A DNA stretch of 64,000 bases from CAVTTH01 sp963737545. GTDB taxonomy: Bacteria; Verrucomicrobiota; Verrucomicrobiia; Chthoniobacterales; UBA10450. The position numbers were made by a program, and so were the translations under genes. The DNA lies in NCBI GenBank assembly GCA_963737545.1, contig CAVTTH010000003.1, positions 1 to 64,000 of the forward strand, read 5' to 3'. The notes beneath the pieces are model-generated. The model made no database searches, had not been told where the DNA came from, and saw only the letters and a list, made by a program, of their open reading frames with translations. Of this stretch, positions 51,295 to 60,042 are shown piece by piece; position 1 is the stretch's first letter, and every line of letters starts with the position of its first letter.

Positions 51295-52716
51295 ATGGCC
51301 AAATATTTAACGTCACCGCCCAACCTCACCGGGATGCCGCCCGGCGTGCCTTACATCATCGGCAACGAAGCGGCCGAGCGGTTCAATTACTACGGCATGA
51401 AGTCGATCCTGACCGTCTTCATGGCCCACTACATTCTCAACAATTCCGGCGTGCTCGCGCCGATGTCGCCTAACGAGGCCTACAAATATACGCATTATTT
51501 CGTCTCCGGCGTTTATTACCTCCCGATCGTCGGCGCGATCATTGCCGACGGCTGGCTCGGGAAATATCGAACCATCCTCTGGCTCTCGATCGTCTATTGC
51601 TTCGGCAGTCTCACCTTAGCCTGCCTCGACACTTCGTGGGCCATTGCGATTGGGCAGCGCACCATGCTGGCGATCGGTCTCGGACTGATTTGTATCGGCT
51701 CAGGCGGAATCAAGCCCTGCGTCTCGGCCAATGTCGGCGACCAATTCGGCGAATCGAACAAACATCTGCTCTCGAAAATGTTCGGTTGGTTTTATTTTTC
51801 GATTAACGCCGGGTCGTTCATTGCTTCGATCATTTGTCCATGGATGCTTGCGAACGGCACGCTCGGTCCGCGCTGGGCTTTCGGAATTCCCGGCATCTCG
51901 ATGGTGATCGCGACGATTTTCTTCTGGGCCGGTCGCCACAAAATGGTGCACGTCCCGCCGCGCGGTCTCGGTTACCTGCGCGAAGCTTTCCTGACCCGTG
52001 AAGGTCTGACGATCCTCGCACGTATCGCGATGGTTTATTTTTTCATTCTTTTCTTCTGGGCGCTCTGGGGAATGAGCAACGGCGTCGAATGGACGCTGCA
52101 AGCCGAGAAGTTGGACCTGCATTGGATGGGCATGAACCTGATCGCGGCCCAGGTGCAAACGGCCAACCCAATTCTCATTCTGATCTGCATTCCGCTGACG
52201 AATTATCTGATCTATCCCGCAATCGATCGCGTCTTTCCGCTCACGCCGTTGCGCAAGATCGGCATCGGTCTGTTTCTCACGGCGTTCAGTTTCGTGGTCA
52301 TCGTTTGGATCCAGAGTCAGATCGACCATGGTTTGAAGCCGAGCATCAACTGGCAATTGCTCGGTTACGTCATCCTGACGTTGGGCGAGACGATGGTCTC
52401 AATTACTGGCCTGGAGTTTTCCTACACGCAGGCGCCGAACTCGATGAAGAGCTCAGTCATGGCGCTCTGGCTGCTTTTCATCGCCAGCGGCGAATTCTTT
52501 GTCGGTCTGTTCAACGCCTGGGATGTGAATGCGGATGGCACCAAGAAGCTGACCGATCTCCAATACTTCGGCTTCTTCACCATTGTGATGTTTATCGCCT
52601 CGGCTGTGTTCGTCGTGCTCGCTTCTTTCTATAAAGGGCAAACCTATCTCCAGTCTCAACTGACGCCCGACGAAGTGGCAACCGAGCCAATTGTGGCCGG
52701 CGGCGCACCAACCTAA
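51295..52716 (+). CDS. POT-family (PTR2) proton-coupled oligopeptide transporter
   Basis: The ATG at 51295 is preceded by AAGGA (7 bases). The 473-residue protein has 12-14 membrane helices and POT motifs: the ExxER-type NEAAERFNYYGMKSIL in helix 1, the GxxIADxxxGKYRTI motif (GAIIADGWLGKYRTILWLS), GSGGIKPCVSANVGDQF, and FYFSINAGSFIAS (the PTR2 signature). The family imports di- and tripeptides with protons. It is followed 7 bases later by a DUF885 peptidase-like gene, which supports a peptide-use role. Confidence 0.93.
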   Translation: MAKYLTSPPNLTGMPPGVPYIIGNEAAERFNYYGMKSILTVFMAHYILNNSGVLAPMSPNEAYKYTHYFVSGVYYLPIVGAIIADGWLGKYRTILWLSIVYCFGSLTLACLDTSWAIAIGQRTMLAIGLGLICIGSGGIKPCVSANVGDQFGESNKHLLSKMFGWFYFSINAGSFIASIICPWMLANGTLGPRWAFGIPGISMVIATIFFWAGRHKMVHVPPRGLGYLREAFLTREGLTILARIAMVYFFILFFWALWGMSNGVEWTLQAEKLDLHWMGMNLIAAQVQTANPILILICIPLTNYLIYPAIDRVFPLTPLRKIGIGLFLTAFSFVVIVWIQSQIDHGLKPSINWQLLGYVILTLGETMVSITGLEFSYTQAPNSMKSSVMALWLLFIASGEFFVGLFNAWDVNADGTKKLTDLQYFGFFTIVMFIASAVFVVLASFYKGQTYLQSQLTPDEVATEPIVAGGAPT

Positions 52717-52723
52717 CGAACAA

Positions 52724-54463
52724 ATGAAAACCGCATCGCTTACGCTCACCCTCGGTCTGTCCTTCCTGCTCGCGTTGAGTAATGTTCGAGCTACTCCCGA
52801 CGATGATCGTTTTCAGAAGCTGGCCGGTGATTACATTGAGCAATATCTCCAGAACCATCCGGAGGAAGCGACCGAACTGGGCGACCATCGTTTCGACGAT
52901 CAGCTGACGAATTATTCGCCGGAACGGCAGGCGAAGGAACTGGCCGGGGCGAAGGCGTTTCGCGAAAAGCTGAACGGCTTCGGCCCTGACGCGAAACTGA
53001 GCGGACCGAATGGCGTCGATCTGCGCATTCTCAAGGAAAGCATCGACTACGAAATCTTCGGTCTCGAGGAATTGAAGAGTGCCGACTGGAATCCGCTCGT
53101 TTACAACCAGAGCCTGGCCAACAGCCTTTACCTTCTGGTTGCGCGCGAATTCGCCTCGCCGGAACAGCGCGTTCCGAACCTGCGCAAGCGGATGGAAGGA
53201 ATTCCGGCCGTGATCGCGCAGGCCAAGGCGAATCTGAAACATTCGCCCAAGATCTATACCGAGACAGCAATCGAACAGACGCAGGGCGCGATCAACCTCG
53301 TCCGTGAGGGTCTCAGTCCTTTGCTCGATCGTACTCCGCAGATGAAGAAGGAAATCGCGCCGCTCCAGGAAAAAACCGCGCAGGCGCTCGAAGATTACAA
53401 AAAGTGGCTGCAAAACGATTTGCTCCCGCGTTCCGACGGCGATTTCCGGCTCGGGATGGAGAAGTTCCGCAAGAAACTTCACTTCGCTCTCGCTTCGAAT
53501 CTGTCGGTCGAAGAAATCATGAAACGCGCCAAGGCCGACCTCGCCGCCACGCAAACCGCGATTTATGAAACCGCCCTGCCGCTCTACAAGAAATATTATC
53601 CGAAGGCCGATCCTGCGACGTTGAAGGACAGGAAAAAAGTCACGACCGGCGTTCTCGACAAACTGGCCGAGCAACATCCCGATGACATCACCATCGTTGG
53701 CTACGTGGAAAAGGTCGTCGGCGAAGCGACTGACTTCGTCCGCAAGCGCGATCTCGTCACCGTCCCGGACAAACCGCTGAAAGTAATCGTCATGCCGGAG
53801 TTCAAACGCGGGCAAGGGATCGCCTACTGCGACTCACCCGGTCCGCTCGAGAAAAACGGCGAGACTTTTTTTGCGTGTGAGCCGACACCGAAAGATTGGT
53901 CGGAAGAACGAAAACAATCGTTCTACCGCGAGTATAATAACTTCATGGTGCGCGACCTGACCGTGCACGAAGCAATGCCGGGGCATTACCTCCAGCTCGC
54001 TCACGCCAATGAATTTCACGCGCCGACACTCGTCCGCGCCATCTTCCGCAGCGGAACGTTCATCGAGGGTTGGGCGGTCTACACCGAACAGATGATGGCC
54101 GAAGCCGGCTACGGCGGGCAGGAAGTAAAAATGCAGCAACTAAAAATGCGGCTGCGCGTGATTGTGAACGCGATGATCGATCAGGGCATTCACACCGCAA
54201 ACATGAGCGAGCAGGAGGCGATGAACCTGATGATGAACGAAGGTTTCCAGCAGGAAGGCGAAGCGGTGGCAAAATGGAAGCGGGCCCGACTCAGTTCGAC
54301 ACAGCTCTCAACCTATTTCGTGGGCGTGACCGAGCACCTCGACATGCGCGAGCGCGCAAAAGCCAAAGCGGGAGCGGCTTTCGATTTGAAGAAATATAAC
54401 GACAGCGTTCTCTCCTTTGGCAGCCCGCCGGTGAAATACGTCAGCGAATTGCTCGGGCTCTAA
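52724..54463 (+). CDS. DUF885 family secreted metallopeptidase-like protein
   Basis: The 579-residue protein has a signal peptide (MKTASLTLTLGLSFLLALSNVRA). The body is the helical DUF885 fold, with the HExxGH-type motif HEAMPGHYLQLAHAN at about residues 413-427 and EGWAVYTEQMMAEAG at about 448, both typical of the family and likely zinc ligands. It may cleave peptides in the periplasm; activity is not proven for most members. The start is 7 bases after the peptide transporter stop, so a peptide degradation-uptake pair is likely. Confidence 0.88.
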   Translation: MKTASLTLTLGLSFLLALSNVRATPDDDRFQKLAGDYIEQYLQNHPEEATELGDHRFDDQLTNYSPERQAKELAGAKAFREKLNGFGPDAKLSGPNGVDLRILKESIDYEIFGLEELKSADWNPLVYNQSLANSLYLLVAREFASPEQRVPNLRKRMEGIPAVIAQAKANLKHSPKIYTETAIEQTQGAINLVREGLSPLLDRTPQMKKEIAPLQEKTAQALEDYKKWLQNDLLPRSDGDFRLGMEKFRKKLHFALASNLSVEEIMKRAKADLAATQTAIYETALPLYKKYYPKADPATLKDRKKVTTGVLDKLAEQHPDDITIVGYVEKVVGEATDFVRKRDLVTVPDKPLKVIVMPEFKRGQGIAYCDSPGPLEKNGETFFACEPTPKDWSEERKQSFYREYNNFMVRDLTVHEAMPGHYLQLAHANEFHAPTLVRAIFRSGTFIEGWAVYTEQMMAEAGYGGQEVKMQQLKMRLRVIVNAMIDQGIHTANMSEQEAMNLMMNEGFQQEGEAVAKWKRARLSSTQLSTYFVGVTEHLDMRERAKAKAGAAFDLKKYNDSVLSFGSPPVKYVSELLGL

Positions 54464-54472
54464 GATTCCAGG

Positions 54473-54500
54473 CCTGTAGCGACGGCTCGCGCGCTGCAGG
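54473..54500. repeat. Short TGTAGCG-type palindrome
   Basis: CTGTAGCGACGGCTCGCGCGCTGCAGG forms a small hairpin (CCTG-TAGCG... with CGCTGCAGG) between the DUF885 and amidotransferase genes. It is a short relative of the TGTAGCGGCG repeats. Confidence 0.45.
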
Positions 54501-54521
54501 AGAAAAACTGGCCGCAGGCAC

Positions 54522-55220
54522 ATGGGTAGATCACGTGCTAAAATCGCATCCAAATCATGCCGAACTCTCGCCACCTGGCTGCGACCCGAGGATGAAAGTT
54601 GGTTTCGCCCGTTCTTTGAGCGTTTTCCGACAGTGCGCATCTGCGACGCCTGCCAGGTCGAGGAACCAATGGATCAAATGAGCGGTCTGCTTCTCACCGG
54701 CGGGGCCGATATCGCCAAAGAATTTCTTCAACAGGAAGTTCTCGATGAATCGGTCCTGGAGAAGGATGCCGATCCGAGAAGGGATGCCTGGGAGTTCGCT
54801 GCCTTCAACGCTGCCCTCGCCGCCGGATTGCCAATTTTCGCCATCTGCAAGGGCCTTCAAGTTTTCAACGTCGCGCTCGGGGGAACATTAAAACTCGATA
54901 TCAAGGACCACAATCTTCCCGGGATGAAGGATTACGACGCGCAGCCGTTGCGGACTGACCGCGGCGCGGCACATCGCTTTGAAAAAGTGAATAGCTCGCA
55001 TCACCAGGCGATCGATCGATTGGCTGACGGTTGCGAGGTGGAAGCATGGTGCGCGACTGACGGGATCATCGAGCAGATACGTTTGCACGATCATCCGTTC
55101 GCGCTCGCCGTGCAGTATCATCCCGAGCGAGGGAAGATTTACGACGCGCTGTTCGAAGATTTTTTCTCAAGCGTTGGAGGGTTGAATTCTCTCTCTTTTA
55201 CTAACGATGTAACGCCCTAA
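54522..55220 (+). CDS. Class I glutamine amidotransferase-like protein (peptidase C26, PuuD-like)
   Basis: The 232-residue protein has the C26 pattern: GLLLTGGADIAKEFL, the nucleophile elbow IFAICKGLQVFNVALGG with the catalytic Cys, VNSSHHQAIDRLADG, and QYHPERGKIYD with the catalytic His and Glu. PuuD-type enzymes hydrolyse gamma-glutamyl amides such as gamma-glutamyl-GABA. The CKG in place of CRG is a known variation. The N-terminus is slightly unusual (a basic stretch), but no better start is seen. The substrate cannot be told. Confidence 0.87.
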   Translation: MGRSRAKIASKSCRTLATWLRPEDESWFRPFFERFPTVRICDACQVEEPMDQMSGLLLTGGADIAKEFLQQEVLDESVLEKDADPRRDAWEFAAFNAALAAGLPIFAICKGLQVFNVALGGTLKLDIKDHNLPGMKDYDAQPLRTDRGAAHRFEKVNSSHHQAIDRLADGCEVEAWCATDGIIEQIRLHDHPFALAVQYHPERGKIYDALFEDFFSSVGGLNSLSFTNDVTP

Positions 55221-55235
55221 CGCACGACGCTCCTG

Positions 55236-56118
55236 ATGTCCGCACCGCAAAACACCATCGCGATCGTCTACGATTACGATCAAACCCTCAGCCCAAGTTA
55301 TATGCAGGATGAGGTGGTCTTCCCGACGTTTGGGATTAACCCGGCGAAGTTTTTGGAAGCGATGTTCCGAGCTGGTCAAGGAACACAACTACGACTCCGA
55401 ACTCGCCTACATGAAGGTGCTCCTCGACACGATGGGGATGGATCGGCCAACCAACACGGAACTCAAAGCACTCGGCGCAAAGCTAAATTTTTACAAAGGC
55501 CTGCCGGAAATGTTTGAGGAATTTCGCAACGGTTTGCTGACGGCGGAGCAAGTCACCGAAGGCATCACGGTCGAGCACTATATTATTTCCTCGGGGATGA
55601 AGGTGTTGATCGACGGCAGTAGACTGGCGCCGTACGTCCGGGCAATTTTTGGCTGCGAGTTTGCAGAAGACGAGCAGGGGCGGATCACTTTTCCGAAACG
55701 CGTGATCAGTCACACGCAGAAGACGCAGTATCTTTTCCGGATCAATAAAGGCCTTCTCGATATGGGCCAGGACGTGAACGATCACATGGAGGCGGATGTG
55801 CGGCCGATCCCGTTTCCGAACATGATCTATCTCGGCGACGGCCCAACCGATGTGCCCTGCTTCACCGTCATGCGCAAGAACGGCGGTGAAGCCATCGCGG
55901 TTTACAATCCCGACGATCCAGATCGCGTTGGTTTTAAGAAATGTTATCAGCTTTCCACACATGCCGATCGAGTGAAACACATCGCACCGTCGGATTATCG
56001 GCCAAACACGCACTTGCGAATGCTGCTCGAGCAAATGGTGGAGGAAATTGCGAACCGAATTGTGCAGGAACGCCGCGACGCGGTCGAGACCGGGACGATC
56101 CGCGCGCCTAAACACTAG
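55236..56118 (+). pseudogene. HAD-superfamily phosphatase-like protein, one frameshift near 55366
   Basis: The first frame (55236: SAPQNTIAIVYDYDQTLSPSYMQDEVVFPTFG) holds HAD motif I, DYDQT. It changes frame near 55363-55370, and the second frame carries on (ELVKEHNYDSELAYMKVLLDTMGMDRPTN...) with IISSGMKVLIDGS, ITFPKRVISHTQKTQ and motif III/IV IYLGDGPTDVPCFT. Joined, it makes about 293 residues. This is a haloacid dehalogenase-like hydrolase of unknown substrate. A CC pair (TTCC) at the break suggests a one-base insertion. A repeat starts right after the stop. Confidence 0.85.
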
Positions 56119-56201
56119 GTCATCCCGAGCGAAGTCGAGGGATCCCGCGGCGCTGCCTTTAAGATTGCATAACGGGATCCCTCGACTTCCCTCGGGATGA
56201 C
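56119..56201. repeat. GTCATCCCGAGC-type inverted repeat, copy 3
   Basis: The element begins GTCATCCCGAGCGAAGTCG and ends CCCTCGGGATGAC, and the inner arms share GGGATCCC. It has nearly the same arms as copy 1 (37319) with a different centre. It follows the HAD gene stop by 1 base. Confidence 0.88.
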
Positions 56202-56206
56202 GAATC

Positions 56207-56252
56207 TGTAGCGGCGCACCAATGAAATCGGCGGTCAGAGACCGCCGCTACA
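56207..56252. repeat. TGTAGCGGCG-type inverted repeat
   Basis: TGTAGCGGCG at 56207 pairs with GCCGCTACA at 56244-56252, with an inner GGCGGTC...GACCGCC. It directly abuts the GTCATCCCGAGC-type element, so two families sit in tandem before queD's 3' end. Confidence 0.82.
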
Positions 56253-56261
56253 ATGAAGTGA

Positions 56262-56642
56262 TTACGTCCCGCGATAAACGCAGCGCGCGGTCGGCGTTTC
56301 GTGGATGACGATCTCGCAAAGGCCGCGACATTGCGGCTCGAGCTTTCGCCAAAACCACGCCGCCATGTTCTCGATCGTCGGGTTTTCCAAACCGTCGACA
56401 TCGTTCAGGTAGGAATGATCGAGCATTTGGATGAGCGGCTTCATCGCGGTGCTGATCTCCGCGTGATCGTAAACCCACCCCATCTCAGGATCGACTTCGC
56501 CTTCCACCGACACCTCGACCTTGAAACTGTGTCCATGCATTTTTCGGCATTTATGACCCTCCGGTGCCTGGGGCAAAGTTTGCGCCGCTTCGAAGGTAAA
56601 ATCTTTCGTTAGGCGCGCGCGCATCATCGCAAATGTTCGCAT
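56262..56642 (-). CDS. queD: 6-carboxytetrahydropterin synthase (QueD)
   Basis: The 126-residue protein has the 6-pyruvoyl-tetrahydropterin synthase fold: KDFTFEAAQTL with a zinc His pair in CRKMHGHSFKVEVSVEG, the catalytic Cys in the CRKMHGH loop, the MLDHSYLND zinc/catalytic His and the late Glu in IVIHETPTARCVY. QueD makes 6-carboxytetrahydropterin from dihydroneopterin triphosphate in queuosine and 7-deazaguanine synthesis. An alternative start is a Met a few codons later (MRARLTKDF). The next gene upstream on this strand is queE, with a repeat between. Confidence 0.92.
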   Translation of the reverse strand: MRTFAMMRARLTKDFTFEAAQTLPQAPEGHKCRKMHGHSFKVEVSVEGEVDPEMGWVYDHAEISTAMKPLIQMLDHSYLNDVDGLENPTIENMAAWFWRKLEPQCRGLCEIVIHETPTARCVYRGT

Positions 56643-56656
56643 CGCCCTCCCCGGTT

Positions 56657-56769
56657 GTCATCCCGAGCCGCGCAGACGGCGAAGGACCTCGCAATTGCAG
56701 ATAAGGCGTACTGTTTCACAGGAACGGACAATTCCATAAGAGAGGTCCTTCGCTTTCGCTCAGGATGGC
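56657..56769. repeat. GTCATCCCGAGC-type inverted repeat, copy 4 (diverged)
   Basis: It begins GTCATCCCGAGCCGCGCAG and ends TCGCTCAGGATGGCA, with GGACCTC/GAGGTCC inner arms. The ends match the family but the inside is different. It lies between queE and queD. Confidence 0.75.
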
Positions 56770-56785
56770 AAACGACGGCGCGGAT

Positions 56786-57445
56786 TCACACGCCGCGCAG
56801 CGTCGGCGTCCAGATGAACTTGTGCATCTGCAATTGAAACCGGACGTCCAGCCTGTCCGCCAAAATCCACTCGACGATTTCCCGTGGCTCGATGCGTCCG
56901 AAAATCGGCGAGAACAAAACCGCGTGACAGCGTTTCGCCAAATCGAAGCGCTCCACTTTCTCCCGCGACCACTCATAATCTTCGCGCGAACCGATGACGC
57001 ACTTCACCTCGTCGCGCTGCGTGAGGTGCTCGATGTTCGACCAAAGATTTCGTTCCACTTCCCCACTCCCGGGAGTTTTCAAATCCATGATGCGATGAAC
57101 GCGCTCATCGACCTTCGAGATGTCATGCGCACCGCTGGTTTCGAGCAGAACAGTGTAACCGGCGTCCGCCAAATCGCGCATCAAGGGCAACACGTTTTTC
57201 TGCAAGAGCGGCTCGCCCCCGGTGATTTCCACCAGCGGACAATGGAAGGCAGCGACAGTCTCGGCGATCTCCACAAGGCTCTGCTTCTTCCCTTCGTAAA
57301 ACGCGTATTCGGTGTCGCAATAGTTGCAGCGCAAATCGCAGAAGGTCAGGCGGACAAAAACACACGGCAGTCCGGCCCAGCTGCTCTCCCCCTGAATCGA
57401 GTGATAAATCTCGTTGATCGTCAGTGTTGGTTCGCGCTCGGGCAT
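56786..57445 (-). CDS. queE: 7-carboxy-7-deazaguanine synthase (QueE)
   Basis: The family-like start is the ATG at 57443-57445 (MPEREPTLTINEIYHSIQGESS), giving 219 residues; a longer frame upstream overlaps the LysE gene in sequence unlike the family. The CxxxCxxC-type radical SAM motif reads C-x6-C-NYC (TFCDLRCNYCDTEYAF), and the SAM-binding VEITGGEPLLQ follows. It converts 6-carboxytetrahydropterin to 7-carboxy-7-deazaguanine, next after QueD. It starts 5 bases after the LysE stop, in one operon with it. Confidence 0.93.
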   Translation of the reverse strand: MPEREPTLTINEIYHSIQGESSWAGLPCVFVRLTFCDLRCNYCDTEYAFYEGKKQSLVEIAETVAAFHCPLVEITGGEPLLQKNVLPLMRDLADAGYTVLLETSGAHDISKVDERVHRIMDLKTPGSGEVERNLWSNIEHLTQRDEVKCVIGSREDYEWSREKVERFDLAKRCHAVLFSPIFGRIEPREIVEWILADRLDVRFQLQMHKFIWTPTLRGV

Positions 57446-57450
57446 GGTCT

Positions 57451-58125
57451 TCACCGCAATTGCAGCAGCAGTTTGACCGCAAAGAAAAGCATCAAAGCCG
57501 AAGTGAGCGCCTGAGTCCCGATTTGCCAGGCTGGCTTTGCGAAAATCCGCGCGCCCTGCCTGACCGCGAAACAAAGGACGAGCGTCCAGGCGATCGCGCC
57601 GGAAACGACTGAAACCGCCAGCAGCACAGAGTTCATCAGCGTCCCCTGCCCCGAGGCACTCTGTTGACCACCGATGACGGCGAACCAAAAGCCGATGTTC
57701 CACGGACTCGTTAGGGCAAGAGTGAATCCGAGCCAATACCCGCGCGAGGGCGTGCGTTCGAACCGGGTTCCATCAACCGTCCCGGCAGAGTTTGTTTGCG
57801 AGTGACGCGCCACGCGCCACGCGCCGATGGCAAACGTGACAGCGAGACCGAGCAGAAGGACGAAGCTGATTACTCCCAAAATCGCGCGGACCTTCGGTGT
57901 GTTCATGACCGCGCCGGCGCCGGTTGCGACTCCAAGCGCCCAAAGAAAGTCACCCGTGCATGCGCCCAATCCCAATTGCCAGGCCGGCCAAAAGCCGCCG
58001 CCTTTCGTTCGCGGCAGCAAAGTGCGCCGGATCATTTCCGCATTGATTGGTCCGGGTGGCCACGCCACCGACCAGCCGAGCACGAAACCTTTGAGCAACG
58101 TCGCGCTGGAAACTATAAACGCCAT
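57451..58125 (-). CDS. LysE/RhtB-family exporter
   Basis: I place the start at the ATG at 58123-58125 (MAFIVSSATLLKGFVLGWSVAWPPGPINAEMIRRTL), giving 224 residues. Six membrane helices are seen. The GPxNAxxIR motif in the first helix region and GACTGDFLWALGVATG in the second are typical of the LysE/RhtB superfamily, which exports amino acids or other small molecules. It starts 1 base after the stop of the secreted protein upstream, and ends 5 bases before queE, so the three are likely one transcript. Confidence 0.88.
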   Translation of the reverse strand: MAFIVSSATLLKGFVLGWSVAWPPGPINAEMIRRTLLPRTKGGGFWPAWQLGLGACTGDFLWALGVATGAGAVMNTPKVRAILGVISFVLLLGLAVTFAIGAWRVARHSQTNSAGTVDGTRFERTPSRGYWLGFTLALTSPWNIGFWFAVIGGQQSASGQGTLMNSVLLAVSVVSGAIAWTLVLCFAVRQGARIFAKPAWQIGTQALTSALMLFFAVKLLLQLR

Positions 58126-58126
58126 T

Positions 58127-58906
58127 TCACATTCCGCATTTTTCCCGGGCTTCCGCATAACTCGATCGAGCGCGAACCAGACTCGCGAGATAACCGTCAA
58201 CCGGCGGCACGGAATGAATGCGGGAAAGATTTGTGGGATTGTTAAGCCGGGAAAAAATGGCATGCACAATTCTTGTGCGTGGCACCCAACGCTCGCCGTA
58301 GCCGGACGGGATGTTGCTCGACCAGAAATGAACATACTCGAGGCCGGCCCTCGATTCCGTTCCAAGGAAAATCACGGAGTGGCCGTGCTCGGCGCGGCCA
58401 ACTTCCGGCGACCAGAATATTTTCATGAAATCACCGGGCTGCGCTCGCGCGAAGTCGTCGAAGTTTTTTCCGAGGTCGAGTTCGTAAAATAATCGCGCGG
58501 TCCCGGGACCATTCGCATTCCAGCGTCCCCAGATTCCGGCGCCATCGCGCTGGCCGCGAATCATCAACTGCTGGAGCGTCGCGGAATCGAGATCGAGTGT
58601 TCCCCTGTTGCGGAGAGCTTCGATTGTCTTCATGAAAACGAGATAGGTGGCGCCGGAACAGTAACTCGGTAACGCGGCCTCGGGCAGGACAAGGAACTTC
58701 CCCGCCTCAAACTGCATCGCGGATTGCAACCGAACGGTCGCCGCATGCGAAGTGGAATACTGGCCGCCGCGCGGCATTTGTTTGATCTGTTCGAGAATGA
58801 CCTCATTGAAATTCCCAGGCCAAATTTGGGCCGAAGAGACTTGCGCACTGAGCGTGATGAATACGAATGCGAAACAAAATACGGCGACGAAGTTTCTTTT
58901 TCCCAC
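58127..58906 (-). CDS. Secreted protein with Cys/His motif, papain-like fold suspected
   Basis: The 259-residue protein has a signal peptide (FVAVFCFAFVFITLSAQVSSA). I do not recognise a named family. LPSYCSGATYLVFMKTIEALRNRG puts a Cys at the start of a helix; later PGDFMKIFW and EHGHSVIFLGTES put a His in a beta strand; then HFWSSNIPSGYGERWVPR. This Cys-helix / GDF / GHSVIFLG order resembles NlpC/P60 and CHAP peptidoglycan hydrolases, so an amidase fold is possible. Function is not shown. The gene is tightly coupled to lysE (1 base). Confidence 0.65.
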   Translation of the reverse strand: MGKRNFVAVFCFAFVFITLSAQVSSAQIWPGNFNEVILEQIKQMPRGGQYSTSHAATVRLQSAMQFEAGKFLVLPEAALPSYCSGATYLVFMKTIEALRNRGTLDLDSATLQQLMIRGQRDGAGIWGRWNANGPGTARLFYELDLGKNFDDFARAQPGDFMKIFWSPEVGRAEHGHSVIFLGTESRAGLEYVHFWSSNIPSGYGERWVPRTRIVHAIFSRLNNPTNLSRIHSVPPVDGYLASLVRARSSYAEAREKCGM

Positions 58907-58947
58907 TTGTCACAATTAGAAGCTGAACGGCGTTCCAGCAACCAGCG

Positions 58948-59043
58948 GTCATCCCGAGCGGAGTCGAGGGATCCCGTGGCGGCGCCACCCTTACGGTTCA
59001 ATCACGGGGTTCCTCGACTCCGCTTCGCTTCGCTCGGAATGAC
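58948..59043. repeat. GTCATCCCGAGC-type inverted repeat, copy 5
   Basis: It begins GTCATCCCGAGCGGAGTCG and ends CGCTTCGCTCGGAATGAC. Inner arms are GGGATCCCGTG and CACGGGGTTCC. It lies in the divergent region between the secreted-protein gene and dapF. Confidence 0.86.
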
Positions 59044-59127
59044 TGGGAACTTTACTTTTCCAGGAATTCTCCCATCTCTGTTCCCCAGTCGTTTGGCTTT
59101 GGCGGGGGAATGTGTTACCGAAAAGCC

Positions 59128-59940
59128 GTGATTCAATTCACCAAGATGAATGGCGCCGGGAACGATTTCGTTCTCCTCGATAATCGTGCCGGCAAGTTGC
59201 AATTATCCGCCGAAGAAATCGTCCGCATTTGCGATCGGCACCGCGGCGTCGGCGCGGACGGAATCCTTCTCCTCGAACGAGCGACTAATGGCGCGGATTT
59301 TCGGATGCGCTACTACAACGCCGACGGCGGGGAAGCCGAAATGTGCGGCAACGGTGCGCGGTGTTTTGCCCGCTTCGCAAATCGCGTCGCGGGTCCGATG
59401 ACATCGCTTTCGTTTGAAACGCCGGCCGGCGTGATCGGGGCGCAATTACACGGCGAAAGCGTTTCCCTTCAAATGAGCGAACCGGAAAATTTGCGGCTCA
59501 ACCTGGAGATCCCTCTCGAAGGCGAAAAGCTCCACGGGCATTTTATCAATAGCGGTGTTCCACACGTCGTTGTGCCGGTTTCGAATCTTGAGGGCGTCGA
59601 TGTGAAGAAAGTCGGGGCGCGGCTTCGCCACCATGAAATGTTCGCGCCCAAAGGGGCGAATGCGAATTTTCTGGAGAAGCGCGGTCCGAAGGCGATTGCG
59701 ATTCGGACGTATGAGCGCGGGGTCGAGGATGAAACGCTCGCCTGCGGAACCGGTGTCGTGGCAAGCGCGTTAATTTTTGCCGCGATCGAAAATCAAAGTG
59801 GTCCGATCTCGGTGCTGGTTCGCGGCGGTGACACGCTGCAAGTAAGTTTCTCGCGGGAAGGCAATGCCTTTACCGGCGTGACCCTGACTGGTCCTGCCGA
59901 TTTCGTCTTTGACGGGACGATCCAGGTCCACACGGGCTGA
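59128..59940 (+). CDS. dapF: Diaminopimelate epimerase
   Basis: I prefer the GTG at 59128 (VIQFTKMNGAGNDFVLLDNR), giving 270 residues; an in-frame GTG-type start at 59110 adds six residues. The two catalytic Cys residues are in AEMCGNGARC and LACGTGVVAS. Also typical are RHRGVGADGILLLE, RYYNADGGEAEMCGNG and GVPHVVV. It turns LL- into meso-diaminopimelate for lysine and peptidoglycan. It heads the + strand block dapF-dapA-dapB-folK-panB, but 102 bases part it from dapA. Confidence 0.95.
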   Translation: MIQFTKMNGAGNDFVLLDNRAGKLQLSAEEIVRICDRHRGVGADGILLLERATNGADFRMRYYNADGGEAEMCGNGARCFARFANRVAGPMTSLSFETPAGVIGAQLHGESVSLQMSEPENLRLNLEIPLEGEKLHGHFINSGVPHVVVPVSNLEGVDVKKVGARLRHHEMFAPKGANANFLEKRGPKAIAIRTYERGVEDETLACGTGVVASALIFAAIENQSGPISVLVRGGDTLQVSFSREGNAFTGVTLTGPADFVFDGTIQVHTG

Positions 59941-60042
59941 GGAAGCCTGTGGGACCAAAGTCCCATAGCGGAATTGTCTGACTTTTCAGATCGTTAGTCG
60001 TCAATCACGTCATGTTTGCGAGAAAGGAGAGCCACTTCTAAA

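Noticed and set aside
52592..53815. A 407-codon minus-strand frame across the DUF885 gene
   Set aside because: The + strand has a signal peptide and a metal motif of a known family; the minus frame has biased composition only.
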